Below, one piece after another: positions 54,502-62,526 of a stretch of DNA of 64,000 bases; position 1 is the stretch's first letter; every line of letters starts with the position of its first letter. The stretch is taken from assembly GCA_016713325.1 (NCBI GenBank), contig JADJPJ010000006.1, positions 310,001-374,000 of the forward strand, read 5' to 3'. The translations under genes and the position numbers were made by a program. The notes beneath the pieces were generated by a model. It was not told the origin of the DNA. It saw only the letters and a program-made list of their open reading frames with translations, and made no database searches. This DNA is from Candidatus Flexifilum affinis (GTDB lineage: Bacteria; Chloroflexota; Anaerolineae; Aggregatilineales; Phototrophicaceae).

Positions 54502-55398
54502 TCACGGGACGATCACGTAGTAGGCGTCGCTGTTCTGCGGCAGGTAACCGCCATTGAACGACGCAATTGCTCGCAGGGTTCCCTGCGTTCCCGGCACGGC
54601 CCGCCACTGGATAGCGGCACCATCGACCGGGTTCGAGTCGATCCCGATCACCTGGTTGCCGCCGAGTGGCAGAATCAGTTCAAAGGCCACCTGGCGCGTC
54701 GCCGTCGGGAAGAACCCATTCCAGGTAATGGTGATCAGCTCGTCCGGGTTGAGCGTGTAGACCGTCCCATTCAGGGCCGCATACGACGAAATCGACAGCG
54801 ATGAGCCGACGACCACCGGGGGGATGGCGGTTGGCGGCGGAGTCGGCGGGTAGGTCGGCGGCGGATAAGTGGGCGGTGGGTATGGCGGGTAAATCGGCGG
54901 CGGACGATGCGGTGGGTAGATCGGCGGCTGGATCGTATACGGCACGCGCAGCGCCTGACCGGCGTAGATCAGATTGGGATTGGCGATGCAGTTGGCATAG
55001 GCCAGGGTTTCAGCAGTCGTCCCGTAGCGCGCGGCGATCCGGGCCAGCGTATCGCCAGCCTGGACGATGTAGACAGACCAGTCCTGACGCGGATAACACG
55101 TTGGAGAGATATGGTAAATCGGCCGCTGCACCACTACAGGCTGCTGGACGACAATGGGCTGCTGCACCACCACCACCGGCTGAACACCAGAAGCCGCACT
55201 GACAGACTCGGCCACGGCGGGCTGCTCCACAACCTGGTCGCGGGCGTCGATGAAGGATGACGCCGGCCGCTCCGGTTGTTCTACGACGGGCGTCGCCAGT
55301 GTTGAAACGGCTGAGAGCGAGCACCCGCTGCCGAAGAGGAGGGCCAGCGCGCAGATCAATGGGATAGTGCGTTTATGAAGGTTCACAGAACTGCCCAT
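54502..55398 (-). CDS. LysM-domain lipoprotein
   Basis: A 298-residue protein with a lipoprotein signal (LICALALLFGSGC, Cys26). A Val/Gln-rich repeat (VVVQQPIVVQQPVVVQRP) precedes one LysM domain (VYIVQAGDTLARIAARYGTT, about residues 108-152), which binds peptidoglycan. A Pro/Tyr-rich linker (PPIYPPYPPPTYPPPTYPP) leads to a C-terminal beta-sandwich (VDGAAIQWRAVPGTQGTLRA). It probably links the cell wall to the membrane or to a ligand. Site GAGG before ATG 55398. Confidence 0.85.
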   Translation of the reverse strand: MGSSVNLHKRTIPLICALALLFGSGCSLSAVSTLATPVVEQPERPASSFIDARDQVVEQPAVAESVSAASGVQPVVVVQQPIVVQQPVVVQRPIYHISPTCYPRQDWSVYIVQAGDTLARIAARYGTTAETLAYANCIANPNLIYAGQALRVPYTIQPPIYPPHRPPPIYPPYPPPTYPPPTYPPTPPPTAIPPVVVGSSLSISSYAALNGTVYTLNPDELITITWNGFFPTATRQVAFELILPLGGNQVIGIDSNPVDGAAIQWRAVPGTQGTLRAIASFNGGYLPQNSDAYYVIVP

Positions 55399-55462
55399 CC
55401 GTTACAGCCTCTGTGACGATTATATCAGGAATCTAACGGAGCGGCGGCGCCTCTGCCAGAGA

Positions 55463-56752
55463 TTATCTGCCGCAGACAGGGGCCGTGGTGACGGAACTGG
55501 GCCGTGCCTTCAAAGTCACCGGGACATCGTAGGTTTCCTGCCCGCGGATGATGCGCAGTTGGATCGTGTCTTCGGGCTTCGTATTCGCCACCAGATAGGC
55601 CACCAGTTCGTCCATCGTCCCCAGCGGCGTGCCGTTCACCGCCACGATGATGTCGCCGCCGACACAGACATCCCGTCCGCGAACATCCCGCGAACGCGAC
55701 CCGCCCATCAGCCCGGCCGCAGCGGCCGGCGATCCGGGTATGACATGTTCGACCAGCACGCCGGCGCGCACCGGCAGCTCAAGCGGCTCCGCCAGCGCGG
55801 CCAGGGTCAGGCCGTTCTCGCTCGGCAGTGTGGAAATTCCCAGCCAGGCATATTCGACTTTGCCGGTGGCGATGAGTTCGGGCACGACGCGCTGCACAGT
55901 ACTGGACGGCACGGCGAAACCCACCCCGGCGAAAACGCCCGTCTCGGTGCGAATCGCCGTGTTCACACCGATCACGTCCCCGTGCGAATCCAGCAGCGGC
56001 CCACCGCTGTTCCCAGGGTTGATGTCCGTATCGACCTGAATGATCGACGGGTTCTCGAACCCCGGTCCACTCGCCCCAATCAGTTCGGCGGAGGGAAGCT
56101 GGCGCCCCAGGCCGCTGACGATGCCGACGGTCATCGAGGTCGCCAGGCCGAAGGGATTGCCTATCGCGATGGCCCGCTGTCCCACCCGCACCGCGTCGGA
56201 GTCGGCAAAGGTGACCGGGTACAGCGTCTCTGCCGCTGAGTCCACATGGATGACTGCCAGATCGCTGTAGCTGTCACTCCCGACGACCGTAGCCGAGGAT
56301 ACCGTCCCATTGTGATAGGTCACCAGGATGTCACGCGCATCCTGCACCACATGCGCGTTGGTGATGATGTTGCCTCCGGTGTCGAAGACGAAGCCTGAGC
56401 CGCTGGTAACATCGTCCAGGCCGGTCATCGACGAAACAGTAGCGACATCGATGTTGACCACCGAGGGTGCAACGCGCTCATAGACATTCGTGAGCAGCAG
56501 GTATTCCGCGTCAGCGGCATCAATCACGACCTGTGCCACCGGTGTGGGCAGCGCGTCCACCGGCTGTTGAAACGCGACCAGTTCTGCCAGCGGGGTAGTT
56601 GGCGCAAATTCGGGAGGCGGAGCTGCGGCCGGCTGGCAGGCCGCAGTCAAGCCGGCGGCAAGCACAAAAGCGATCACCCGATCCATCCAGCGGCGAATCG
56701 GGTGATTTACGTGAAATGTCGTCTGGGGTAACTCTCCATATCGCGGGAACAT
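55463..56752 (-). CDS. HtrA/DegP-type trypsin-like serine protease with PDZ domain
   Basis: A 429-residue protein with lipobox LAAGLTAAC (the first Cys lies near residue 39 if ATG 56752 is used; ATG 56686 is the better start for the signal). Catalytic His in NAHVVQD, Asp in SYSDLAVIHVD and Ser in NPGNSGGPLLD are intact. A C-terminal PDZ domain (PSENGLTLAALAEPLELPVR to GGDIIVAVNGTPLGTMDELV) binds C-termini of misfolded proteins. It is a surface quality-control protease. It lies 3 bp after dnaJ on the same strand, forming a chaperone-protease operon. Confidence 0.9.
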   Translation of the reverse strand: MFPRYGELPQTTFHVNHPIRRWMDRVIAFVLAAGLTAACQPAAAPPPEFAPTTPLAELVAFQQPVDALPTPVAQVVIDAADAEYLLLTNVYERVAPSVVNIDVATVSSMTGLDDVTSGSGFVFDTGGNIITNAHVVQDARDILVTYHNGTVSSATVVGSDSYSDLAVIHVDSAAETLYPVTFADSDAVRVGQRAIAIGNPFGLATSMTVGIVSGLGRQLPSAELIGASGPGFENPSIIQVDTDINPGNSGGPLLDSHGDVIGVNTAIRTETGVFAGVGFAVPSSTVQRVVPELIATGKVEYAWLGISTLPSENGLTLAALAEPLELPVRAGVLVEHVIPGSPAAAAGLMGGSRSRDVRGRDVCVGGDIIVAVNGTPLGTMDELVAYLVANTKPEDTIQLRIIRGQETYDVPVTLKARPSSVTTAPVCGR

Positions 56753-56755
56753 CGA

Positions 56756-57625
56756 CTACAGGGAAGCGCGCAGCTTTTCGACCAGTGCGCGCTGGTCGGC
56801 GGTCAAGTTTTCCGGCACGGTAATCAGCAGCCGCGCGTACAGATCGCCAAACGAGTCCGGCTTGTTGAGCACGGGCATCCCCTTGCCACTCAGTCGGAAC
56901 TTGCGCCCGGACTGGCTGCCGGCGGGGATCTTCAGCTTGAGTGGCCGGCCCATGGTCGGCACTTCAATGTCGCCACCCAGCATGGCGGTGAACACGTCGG
57001 CCCTGACGTCGACCGTCAGATCGTCGCCCTCGCGCTGAAAACGGCTGTCCGTCTCAACCTGAACCACCAGGTACAGGTCGCCGGGCTGACCGCCCCCCGA
57101 GCCGGGTTCGCCCTCCCCTGCCAGCCGCACGCGTGTCCCGGTCTTGGCACCGGCAGGGATGTTGACGCGGACCGTACGGTCACCCTTGGTGACGAGCCGG
57201 GTCGCGCCAGTGTACGCCTCTTGCAGGCTGATCGTGACTTGCTGCTCGATGTCCTGCCCGTCAATGCGGGCAAAGCCGGTCGCCCCAGTGCGGGTGCGCG
57301 TACGGGTGTTGCCGAACACCGAACTGAACAGGTCGCTCAGATCGCCAAGATCGACGTTGGTTGTGTACTGCCCGCCCGCCCCCGACGGCGACCAGCCCCC
57401 CGCCTGCGGATTGGCAGTGCCAAAGCGGTCGTAATTGGCGCGCTTCTCCTTATTGCTGAGGACCTCATAGGCCTCATTGACTTCCTTGAAGCGCGCTTCA
57501 GCCTTCGGGTCATCGGGATGCGTATCCGGGTGATACTGCTTCGCCAGGCGCCGAAAGGCCTGTTTGACTTCTTTCTCCGTCGCAGTTTTTGCGACGCCGA
57601 GTGTCTGATAGTAATCCTTTGCCAT
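56756..57625 (-). CDS. DnaJ-type co-chaperone (CbpA-like)
   Basis: A 289-residue class II J-protein from ATG 57625. The J domain has KDYYQTLGV and the HPD motif in RLAKQYHPDTHPDD; a Gly/Ser-rich linker follows, then the two C-terminal client-binding domains (VRVNIPAGAKTGTRVRLAGE, LKLKIPAGSQSGRKFRLSGK). There is no zinc finger, so it is CbpA-like rather than full DnaJ. It stimulates DnaK. First gene of an operon with the HtrA protease. Confidence 0.93.
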   Translation of the reverse strand: MAKDYYQTLGVAKTATEKEVKQAFRRLAKQYHPDTHPDDPKAEARFKEVNEAYEVLSNKEKRANYDRFGTANPQAGGWSPSGAGGQYTTNVDLGDLSDLFSSVFGNTRTRTRTGATGFARIDGQDIEQQVTISLQEAYTGATRLVTKGDRTVRVNIPAGAKTGTRVRLAGEGEPGSGGGQPGDLYLVVQVETDSRFQREGDDLTVDVRADVFTAMLGGDIEVPTMGRPLKLKIPAGSQSGRKFRLSGKGMPVLNKPDSFGDLYARLLITVPENLTADQRALVEKLRASL

Positions 57626-57657
57626 ACCAGTAAATCGCTTCTCCAGTGGTCGGTCCA

Positions 57658-57690
57658 GCAGCATCATCCGACGAAATCATGTGATGCTGC
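57658..57690. promoter_or_regulatory. Perfect 9-bp inverted repeat in dnaJ leader
   Basis: GCAGCATCA (57658-57666) and TGATGCTGC (57682-57690) are exact reverse complements with a 15-bp spacer, between the dnaJ promoter candidate and start. Arm length equals that of the CIRCE element, but sequence and spacing differ. It may be an operator or an mRNA hairpin controlling dnaJ. Confidence 0.45.
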
Positions 57691-57707
57691 GCCAATTTCC
57701 CCTGATC

Positions 57708-57739
57708 ATTATGGTATGACGGGGAGAAAAGGGAGTCAA
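57708..57739 (-). promoter_or_regulatory. Candidate promoter of dnaJ-htrA operon
   Basis: Read on the minus strand, TTGACT (57739-57734) is followed after 17 bp by TACCAT (57716-57711), or after 20 bp by CATAAT (57713-57708). The expected transcript starts near 57700, giving a leader of about 75 nt that contains the inverted repeat. No clear sigma-32-type motif. Confidence 0.45.
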
Positions 57740-57805
57740 CTCGCCGCCGTTAATTCTTACACAGAATTTATAAGGACGGCTTACTTGAACGCGTCAGATA
57801 GGGTA

Positions 57806-58513
57806 TCAGCCCAGATCGGCGTCTGCGCTCTCCTGGTCGTGCTCGTGGGTCGTCTCGATGAGGATGCACTCGGCGACGTTGTGCCCGATCACGCGCTCCA
57901 CACCGTTCACCTTGACCGTGACCGGGCCCCTGAACGGATCACGCGAGACAACCTCGACCTGCCCCTGCAGCGGAAAACCGCGATCGAGCATGTGCTGAAG
58001 CATTTCGGGGTCGCTGGTCTTGAGCTGGGCGATCACGCCGAGGCGCTCCTGCTCCAGGTCAGCAAGGCTGATCAGGCGCCGGTAGACCACCGTACCATCG
58101 GCCGAAGGAATGGGATCGCCATGCGGATCGATCGCGGGGTTACCGAGCTTGTTGGCAATCGCCTCGACAAAACGCTCGGAGACCTTGTGTTCCAGGCGCT
58201 CCGCTTCTTCGTGAACCTCATGAAGCTGATAGCCTAATTCGCGGACGAGGTACAACTCAATCAGACGGTGCCGCCGGATGACCTTGAGCGCTATCTCGCG
58301 ACCCGCTTCGGTGAGAACGACGCCACGATATTTCTGATAGTTGACCAGACCGGCGCTTTCCAACCGCTGAGCCATGTCGGTGACTGACGGCGCGGTCTTG
58401 TTCAGCACGTCGCTCAGGGTGTTCGTCGAGACACGGTCATCACCCTGCTGCAACGCATAGACCGCCTTGAGAAAATTCTCGACCGACTCGGACTGAAATG
58501 GCTGTTCGGACAT
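57806..58513 (-). CDS. DtxR/MntR family metal-dependent transcriptional regulator
   Basis: A 235-residue protein. N-terminal winged helix: SVENFLKAVYALQQGDDRVS, LSDVLNKTAPSVTDMAQRLE, YRGVVLTEAGREIA. Metal/dimerisation domain with HRLIELYLVRELGY and HEEAERLEHKVSERFVEAI, whose His and Glu residues are typical ligands. A C-terminal FeoA/SH3-like domain (about 150-235) is present, as in DtxR. It represses metal uptake genes when Fe or Mn binds. Target genes are not in the window. Confidence 0.93.
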   Translation of the reverse strand: MSEQPFQSESVENFLKAVYALQQGDDRVSTNTLSDVLNKTAPSVTDMAQRLESAGLVNYQKYRGVVLTEAGREIALKVIRRHRLIELYLVRELGYQLHEVHEEAERLEHKVSERFVEAIANKLGNPAIDPHGDPIPSADGTVVYRRLISLADLEQERLGVIAQLKTSDPEMLQHMLDRGFPLQGQVEVVSRDPFRGPVTVKVNGVERVIGHNVAECILIETTHEHDQESADADLG

Positions 58514-58595
58514 TGATCGACGACCATCCCTACTTCTCGGCGCACGCCCATTCTAGCACAAGGAAACTTCAAACATATTCAGCAACAGCCTGGGT

Positions 58596-61556
58596 TCACG
58601 CGCCGGCGCGAAGCACTTCCACCGTAGCCTGGTTGGAGGCTTGATTGCCAACCGAGTCGAACGCGATGGCGGTGAAGGCATGCGAGCCGAGCCCCGAAAT
58701 CTGCCAGTCCAGACTGTAGGGCCAGCTCACGTCGGCGCCCAGGAGGGTGTCTTCGTAATAGAACTCCACGCGGTCAATCTTCAGATTGTCCTCAACCTCC
58801 GCGCTGAGCGCAACGACATCATCCGTGGGCCAGCGGTAAATCTTGCCGGGTTCGACCGAATCCAGCCGTACGGCGGGCGGGATGTTGTCGATGGTCACCT
58901 GCACGGCATCGCTCTCCCGCGAATTGTCGCGCATGACCGCGACCAGACGCAAACTGTACAGCCCGTCGAGTCCCTCGGTGTCCCAGATGCCCAACGGCCT
59001 GCTGGAATCCGCATTCGTCTGGTTCTCCCCAATACTCAGCCACAAAGTCGGATTGACGCCCTGACCATATTCAAGCTGCACGAACTGAATATCCGAAGGA
59101 TTCACATCGGCGTAGATCTCGACCTGCCCACCCACATAATCGAACAACTGCGGGCGCGCGATGCGCACCGTCTGAAACACCTGCGGACGGCTGACTTCGT
59201 CATACTCGACCGGCGGCAGCGGCTGATTGTTGGCCACCCACCAGTCGCGCACGTCGCCGGCGGGCGGCACAAAGAATCGCGCCTCGCTGCGCAGCTCCGG
59301 CGGGGTGTTCACATTGGCAAGACGGCCGTTCTGATTGTTGATCTCCACAACCTGCCAGTAGGTATCGACCGACTGGGGCTGCGTGCCATCCAGGAAGATC
59401 TCGCTGATGGCCGGGCACACGCCGTTGGGCAGCAGGCCTGACGTCTCACAGACGGCTGACTCCACCACCGATGCAGGCTTCTCCCACCGGGACACAGCCC
59501 GCCCTGTGCGCGCATGGACGTATTCCATCAGGCCATGCCACAGCGGGGCAGCGCTGCTGAGCGTCCCGCTGGCCATACCGACCGGCTGGGCATCCGAACG
59601 GTAGAGCACCGTGCCGACGACATATTCGGGGGAGTAGCCCACCGACCAGTGACGTTCGCCGCCGCCGGCGATGCCTGCCACCACGGCCGCCGGCATCGAG
59701 GTATCAAACGGGCTGTCCTGGCCAAAGAGCGACCAACGGGTTTCCTGATCCGACAGAATGTCGTTCACCAGATAGGCCGCGCCGGGTTCCAGCAGCGGGG
59801 TGCAAACGTCGAGCGTATCGCAGGTACGAGCCGCCCGTTCCGCGTATTCCCACAGCACGTTGCCATCGGCGTCGGCGATACGCCTCACCGCTACCGGATC
59901 GCGCGAGCGATAGCCACGGGCAACCGGCGTCACCGCGACGCCGCGCATATCACCCAGGGTCGAGAAAACGGAATACGAATAGGCAACGTCGAGGAGGGAC
60001 ACACCGCCGCCGCGTTCCAGGAGCATGACGTCGAAACGCCCTTCATCCAGGCTGTTCAGTCCGAGGGAATGGGCCGTCTCCAGGATGCTGGCCATTCCCT
60101 GCCTGTAGGCGATGGCGGCCGCCGGTGGAAGCCGCCAGGACCCCATCGCATCGCGCAGGTTCATCGGCCCGTTGAAGGGCTGATCTGGATTGCTGAAGGA
60201 GTAAATCAGGCCTTCCTGGGCACCGGGAAACTGGTTTGGAATGTCGAACACCATGGTGGCGGGGGTTTCGGAACCGGCCAGGAATCCGTTCAGATAGACG
60301 TAGGGCTGAAGCACGACCCCAGGCGCCTGCTCGGTGCTCGTCGCGCTGCCGACAATCGCCTTAATGATCCCGGTCTGCGCCTCGATCAGAATGGCCGCCC
60401 CGGTATCCGGCGGCAGCCCCTCGACACGGCTTTCGAAGCTAGCCATAAAGGCCTCGGCCGGGCAGTTGGTCACCCTCGACGGCGTCGTCTGAGAGAGGCG
60501 AGCTAAATGGTTTGCCAGAGCGCACTGCATCTGCTGATGCAGTTCAAGGTCGAGCGTGGTGGTGATGCGCAATCCGCCGAGCGCCACCAGACGCGTACCG
60601 TCGTAGCCCAGCGTGTCCAGAATGTCCGCCGCTTGACGGCGTGCGTAGACGGTGAACTCCGGCGCAACCTGCGGAAGGTAATTGCCGCGGACGATCGGCG
60701 TCAGCCGCTCCGACGAGGCTTCGTACGTGGCTTGATCGATCAGGTCGCCATTGAACATCGCGCGCAGCAGATCGCCCTGTCGCCCGCGCGCCGCGATCTC
60801 GTTATTGAAGGGGTTGTACTGCGGTGCCGAAGGAATTGCCGCCAGCAGTGCGGCCTCGTCGAGCGTCAGATCGACCGCCCGCTTGCCCAGGTAGAGCTGC
60901 GCCGCCGCCTCAATGCCGTAGGCCTCATTGCCGTAATAATTGGCATTCAGATGCCACTCCAGAATGTCACGCCGGCTGTAGAGGCGCTCGACTTCCGCCA
61001 CCAGTACGATCTCCTGCGCGCGGACCATGTTCTGGTCGCGCGTGGCGGTGACTTCCGCCGCCGGCAGAATGGCATTGCGCACCATCCGCCCGGTGATGGA
61101 TGTATCTGGCGACAACGTGCCGATCAGCCAGTTCTGCCACAGCGCGGTCAGCATGTCGGCGAAGTCGACCGGGGCGACGGTCAGAAAATCCGGATCTTCA
61201 GCAACCAGCGCCGCCTGAACGACCGACGGTGGCAGCGTATCCAGGTCGACCCAGCTCCCAAAATCGCTGGTCATGCTCTGCAGCGTATAGATCAGGGTCT
61301 GATCGCCACTGTCATACAGCTCGGTCGCGCGCGCCACCTCCGCCCCTTCCGCCGTGCTGCGCGTCAGGGCCGGGTTGTCGATGGTCCGGAAATAAAAGCT
61401 GAGGGTATCGGCCGTCACATAGAGCCCCGGCAGGATGACAAACACCGCCATCACCACAGTGAACAGCGTTCCCCAGAACGCGCGCTGGGTGTTGGCCGCG
61501 CTGCGCCGCTCGATGCGGCGATGCCTCCGCGAGATGATTTGAACGACAGAACCCAC
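58596..61556 (-). CDS. GT51 peptidoglycan glycosyltransferase with degenerate transpeptidase and Ig-like tail
   Basis: A 986-residue protein with one N-terminal membrane helix. The GT51 domain (about 85-275) keeps the Glu of AEDPDF, the TSITGRMVRN segment, the second Glu region VRAQEIVLVAEVER and YYGNEAYGIEAAAQLYLGKR, so glycan polymerisation is plausible. In the penicillin-binding half the usual KPGSTFKP is APGVVLQPYVY (no Ser or Lys), the SxN motif reads GSWRLPPA, and KTG(T) reads GIAGGGERHW; all three transpeptidase motifs are lost. After it comes an Ig-like beta-sandwich (DNIPPAVRLDSVEPGK to the end). GTG start at 61556. It probably makes or guides glycan strands without cross-linking. 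Confidence 0.85.
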   Translation of the reverse strand: MGSVVQIISRRHRRIERRSAANTQRAFWGTLFTVVMAVFVILPGLYVTADTLSFYFRTIDNPALTRSTAEGAEVARATELYDSGDQTLIYTLQSMTSDFGSWVDLDTLPPSVVQAALVAEDPDFLTVAPVDFADMLTALWQNWLIGTLSPDTSITGRMVRNAILPAAEVTATRDQNMVRAQEIVLVAEVERLYSRRDILEWHLNANYYGNEAYGIEAAAQLYLGKRAVDLTLDEAALLAAIPSAPQYNPFNNEIAARGRQGDLLRAMFNGDLIDQATYEASSERLTPIVRGNYLPQVAPEFTVYARRQAADILDTLGYDGTRLVALGGLRITTTLDLELHQQMQCALANHLARLSQTTPSRVTNCPAEAFMASFESRVEGLPPDTGAAILIEAQTGIIKAIVGSATSTEQAPGVVLQPYVYLNGFLAGSETPATMVFDIPNQFPGAQEGLIYSFSNPDQPFNGPMNLRDAMGSWRLPPAAAIAYRQGMASILETAHSLGLNSLDEGRFDVMLLERGGGVSLLDVAYSYSVFSTLGDMRGVAVTPVARGYRSRDPVAVRRIADADGNVLWEYAERAARTCDTLDVCTPLLEPGAAYLVNDILSDQETRWSLFGQDSPFDTSMPAAVVAGIAGGGERHWSVGYSPEYVVGTVLYRSDAQPVGMASGTLSSAAPLWHGLMEYVHARTGRAVSRWEKPASVVESAVCETSGLLPNGVCPAISEIFLDGTQPQSVDTYWQVVEINNQNGRLANVNTPPELRSEARFFVPPAGDVRDWWVANNQPLPPVEYDEVSRPQVFQTVRIARPQLFDYVGGQVEIYADVNPSDIQFVQLEYGQGVNPTLWLSIGENQTNADSSRPLGIWDTEGLDGLYSLRLVAVMRDNSRESDAVQVTIDNIPPAVRLDSVEPGKIYRWPTDDVVALSAEVEDNLKIDRVEFYYEDTLLGADVSWPYSLDWQISGLGSHAFTAIAFDSVGNQASNQATVEVLRAGA

Positions 61557-61756
61557 TCAGCACTCCGTGATCTCTGGAACGTACCCTCGGCGCCGTGAAC
61601 AAACGGACGGCAAGTTTCTGCCGTCGATTGTACAGGAGTGGCCCCAAGAAGAGAATTCATACTACATTAACCGACTCCACGCTGGCATCAATGTTACGAA
61701 GGATGTATATTTATTACAAAATGGACTTCTCGGATCGTTACACTCTGGGGGCAGAG

Positions 61757-62503
61757 ATGGGCAAGACCAAAATACTCCTCGTCGAAGATGATCCAAATAT
61801 CAATAAACTCATCGCCGACTACATGACGTCACACGGATTCGATGTCAACAGCTTCATGGACGGGCCGGAGGCGTTGGACAACATTCAGAAGCGCGGACTG
61901 CCCCATATCGCGCTGATCGACTTGACCTTGCCGACCATGCACGGTTTCGATCTGTCCAGCCGGCTCAAGTCGATGGCCGACGTTCCTATCATCTTCATTA
62001 CCGCGACCAGTGATACCGAAACGGTCGTGCAGGGTTTGAAGAAATACGCCGAGGATTTCATCGTCAAGCCTTTCGAACTGCGCGAGTTAGAAGCGCGTAT
62101 CCAGGTCGTCCTGGCCCGGATGCCCAGCCTGGATTATGCGAACGAGCCGATCATCCCGGTAGACGATAAGCTGAGCATCGACTTTGCGCACAACCGCATT
62201 GTCGTCAACAGCAAGTCCTATACACTGACGCCGACCGAATCGAAGCTGCTCTCGATTCTGCTGCGCAATGCACAGCGCGTCGTAGAAAACCGGCAGCTCA
62301 TCGCGCGCGTCTGGCCGTCGGAAGAAGTCTACGAGGATACGCTGCGCGTGCACATGCACCGTCTGCGCCGCAAACTCGAATCAGACTCGCACCACCCGCA
62401 CTACATCCGCACCGAGCGCGGCATCGGCTACATGTTCACCGTGCGTCCGCCGGACGGCATCTTCCCGGACGACGACGGCGATCTGGTCGATGACGGCATG
62501 TAG
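61757..62503 (+). CDS. OmpR/PhoB-type response regulator
   Basis: A 248-residue regulator. ATG 61757 follows GGGGGCAGAG and begins right at the receiver domain (MGKTKILLVEDDPNINKL); longer readings from 61595 are unlikely. Phosphoacceptor Asp55 lies in LIDLTLPTMHGFDL and Lys in EDFIVKPFELREL. The winged-helix domain has LTPTESKLLSILLRNAQRVV and DTLRVHMHRLRRKLESD. A short acidic tail follows (DDDGDLVDDG). It forms a two-component system with the kinase 23 bp downstream. Confidence 0.95.
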   Translation: MGKTKILLVEDDPNINKLIADYMTSHGFDVNSFMDGPEALDNIQKRGLPHIALIDLTLPTMHGFDLSSRLKSMADVPIIFITATSDTETVVQGLKKYAEDFIVKPFELRELEARIQVVLARMPSLDYANEPIIPVDDKLSIDFAHNRIVVNSKSYTLTPTESKLLSILLRNAQRVVENRQLIARVWPSEEVYEDTLRVHMHRLRRKLESDSHHPHYIRTERGIGYMFTVRPPDGIFPDDDGDLVDDGM

Positions 62504-62526
62504 ATGTGCTGAAATCACACTGAATC

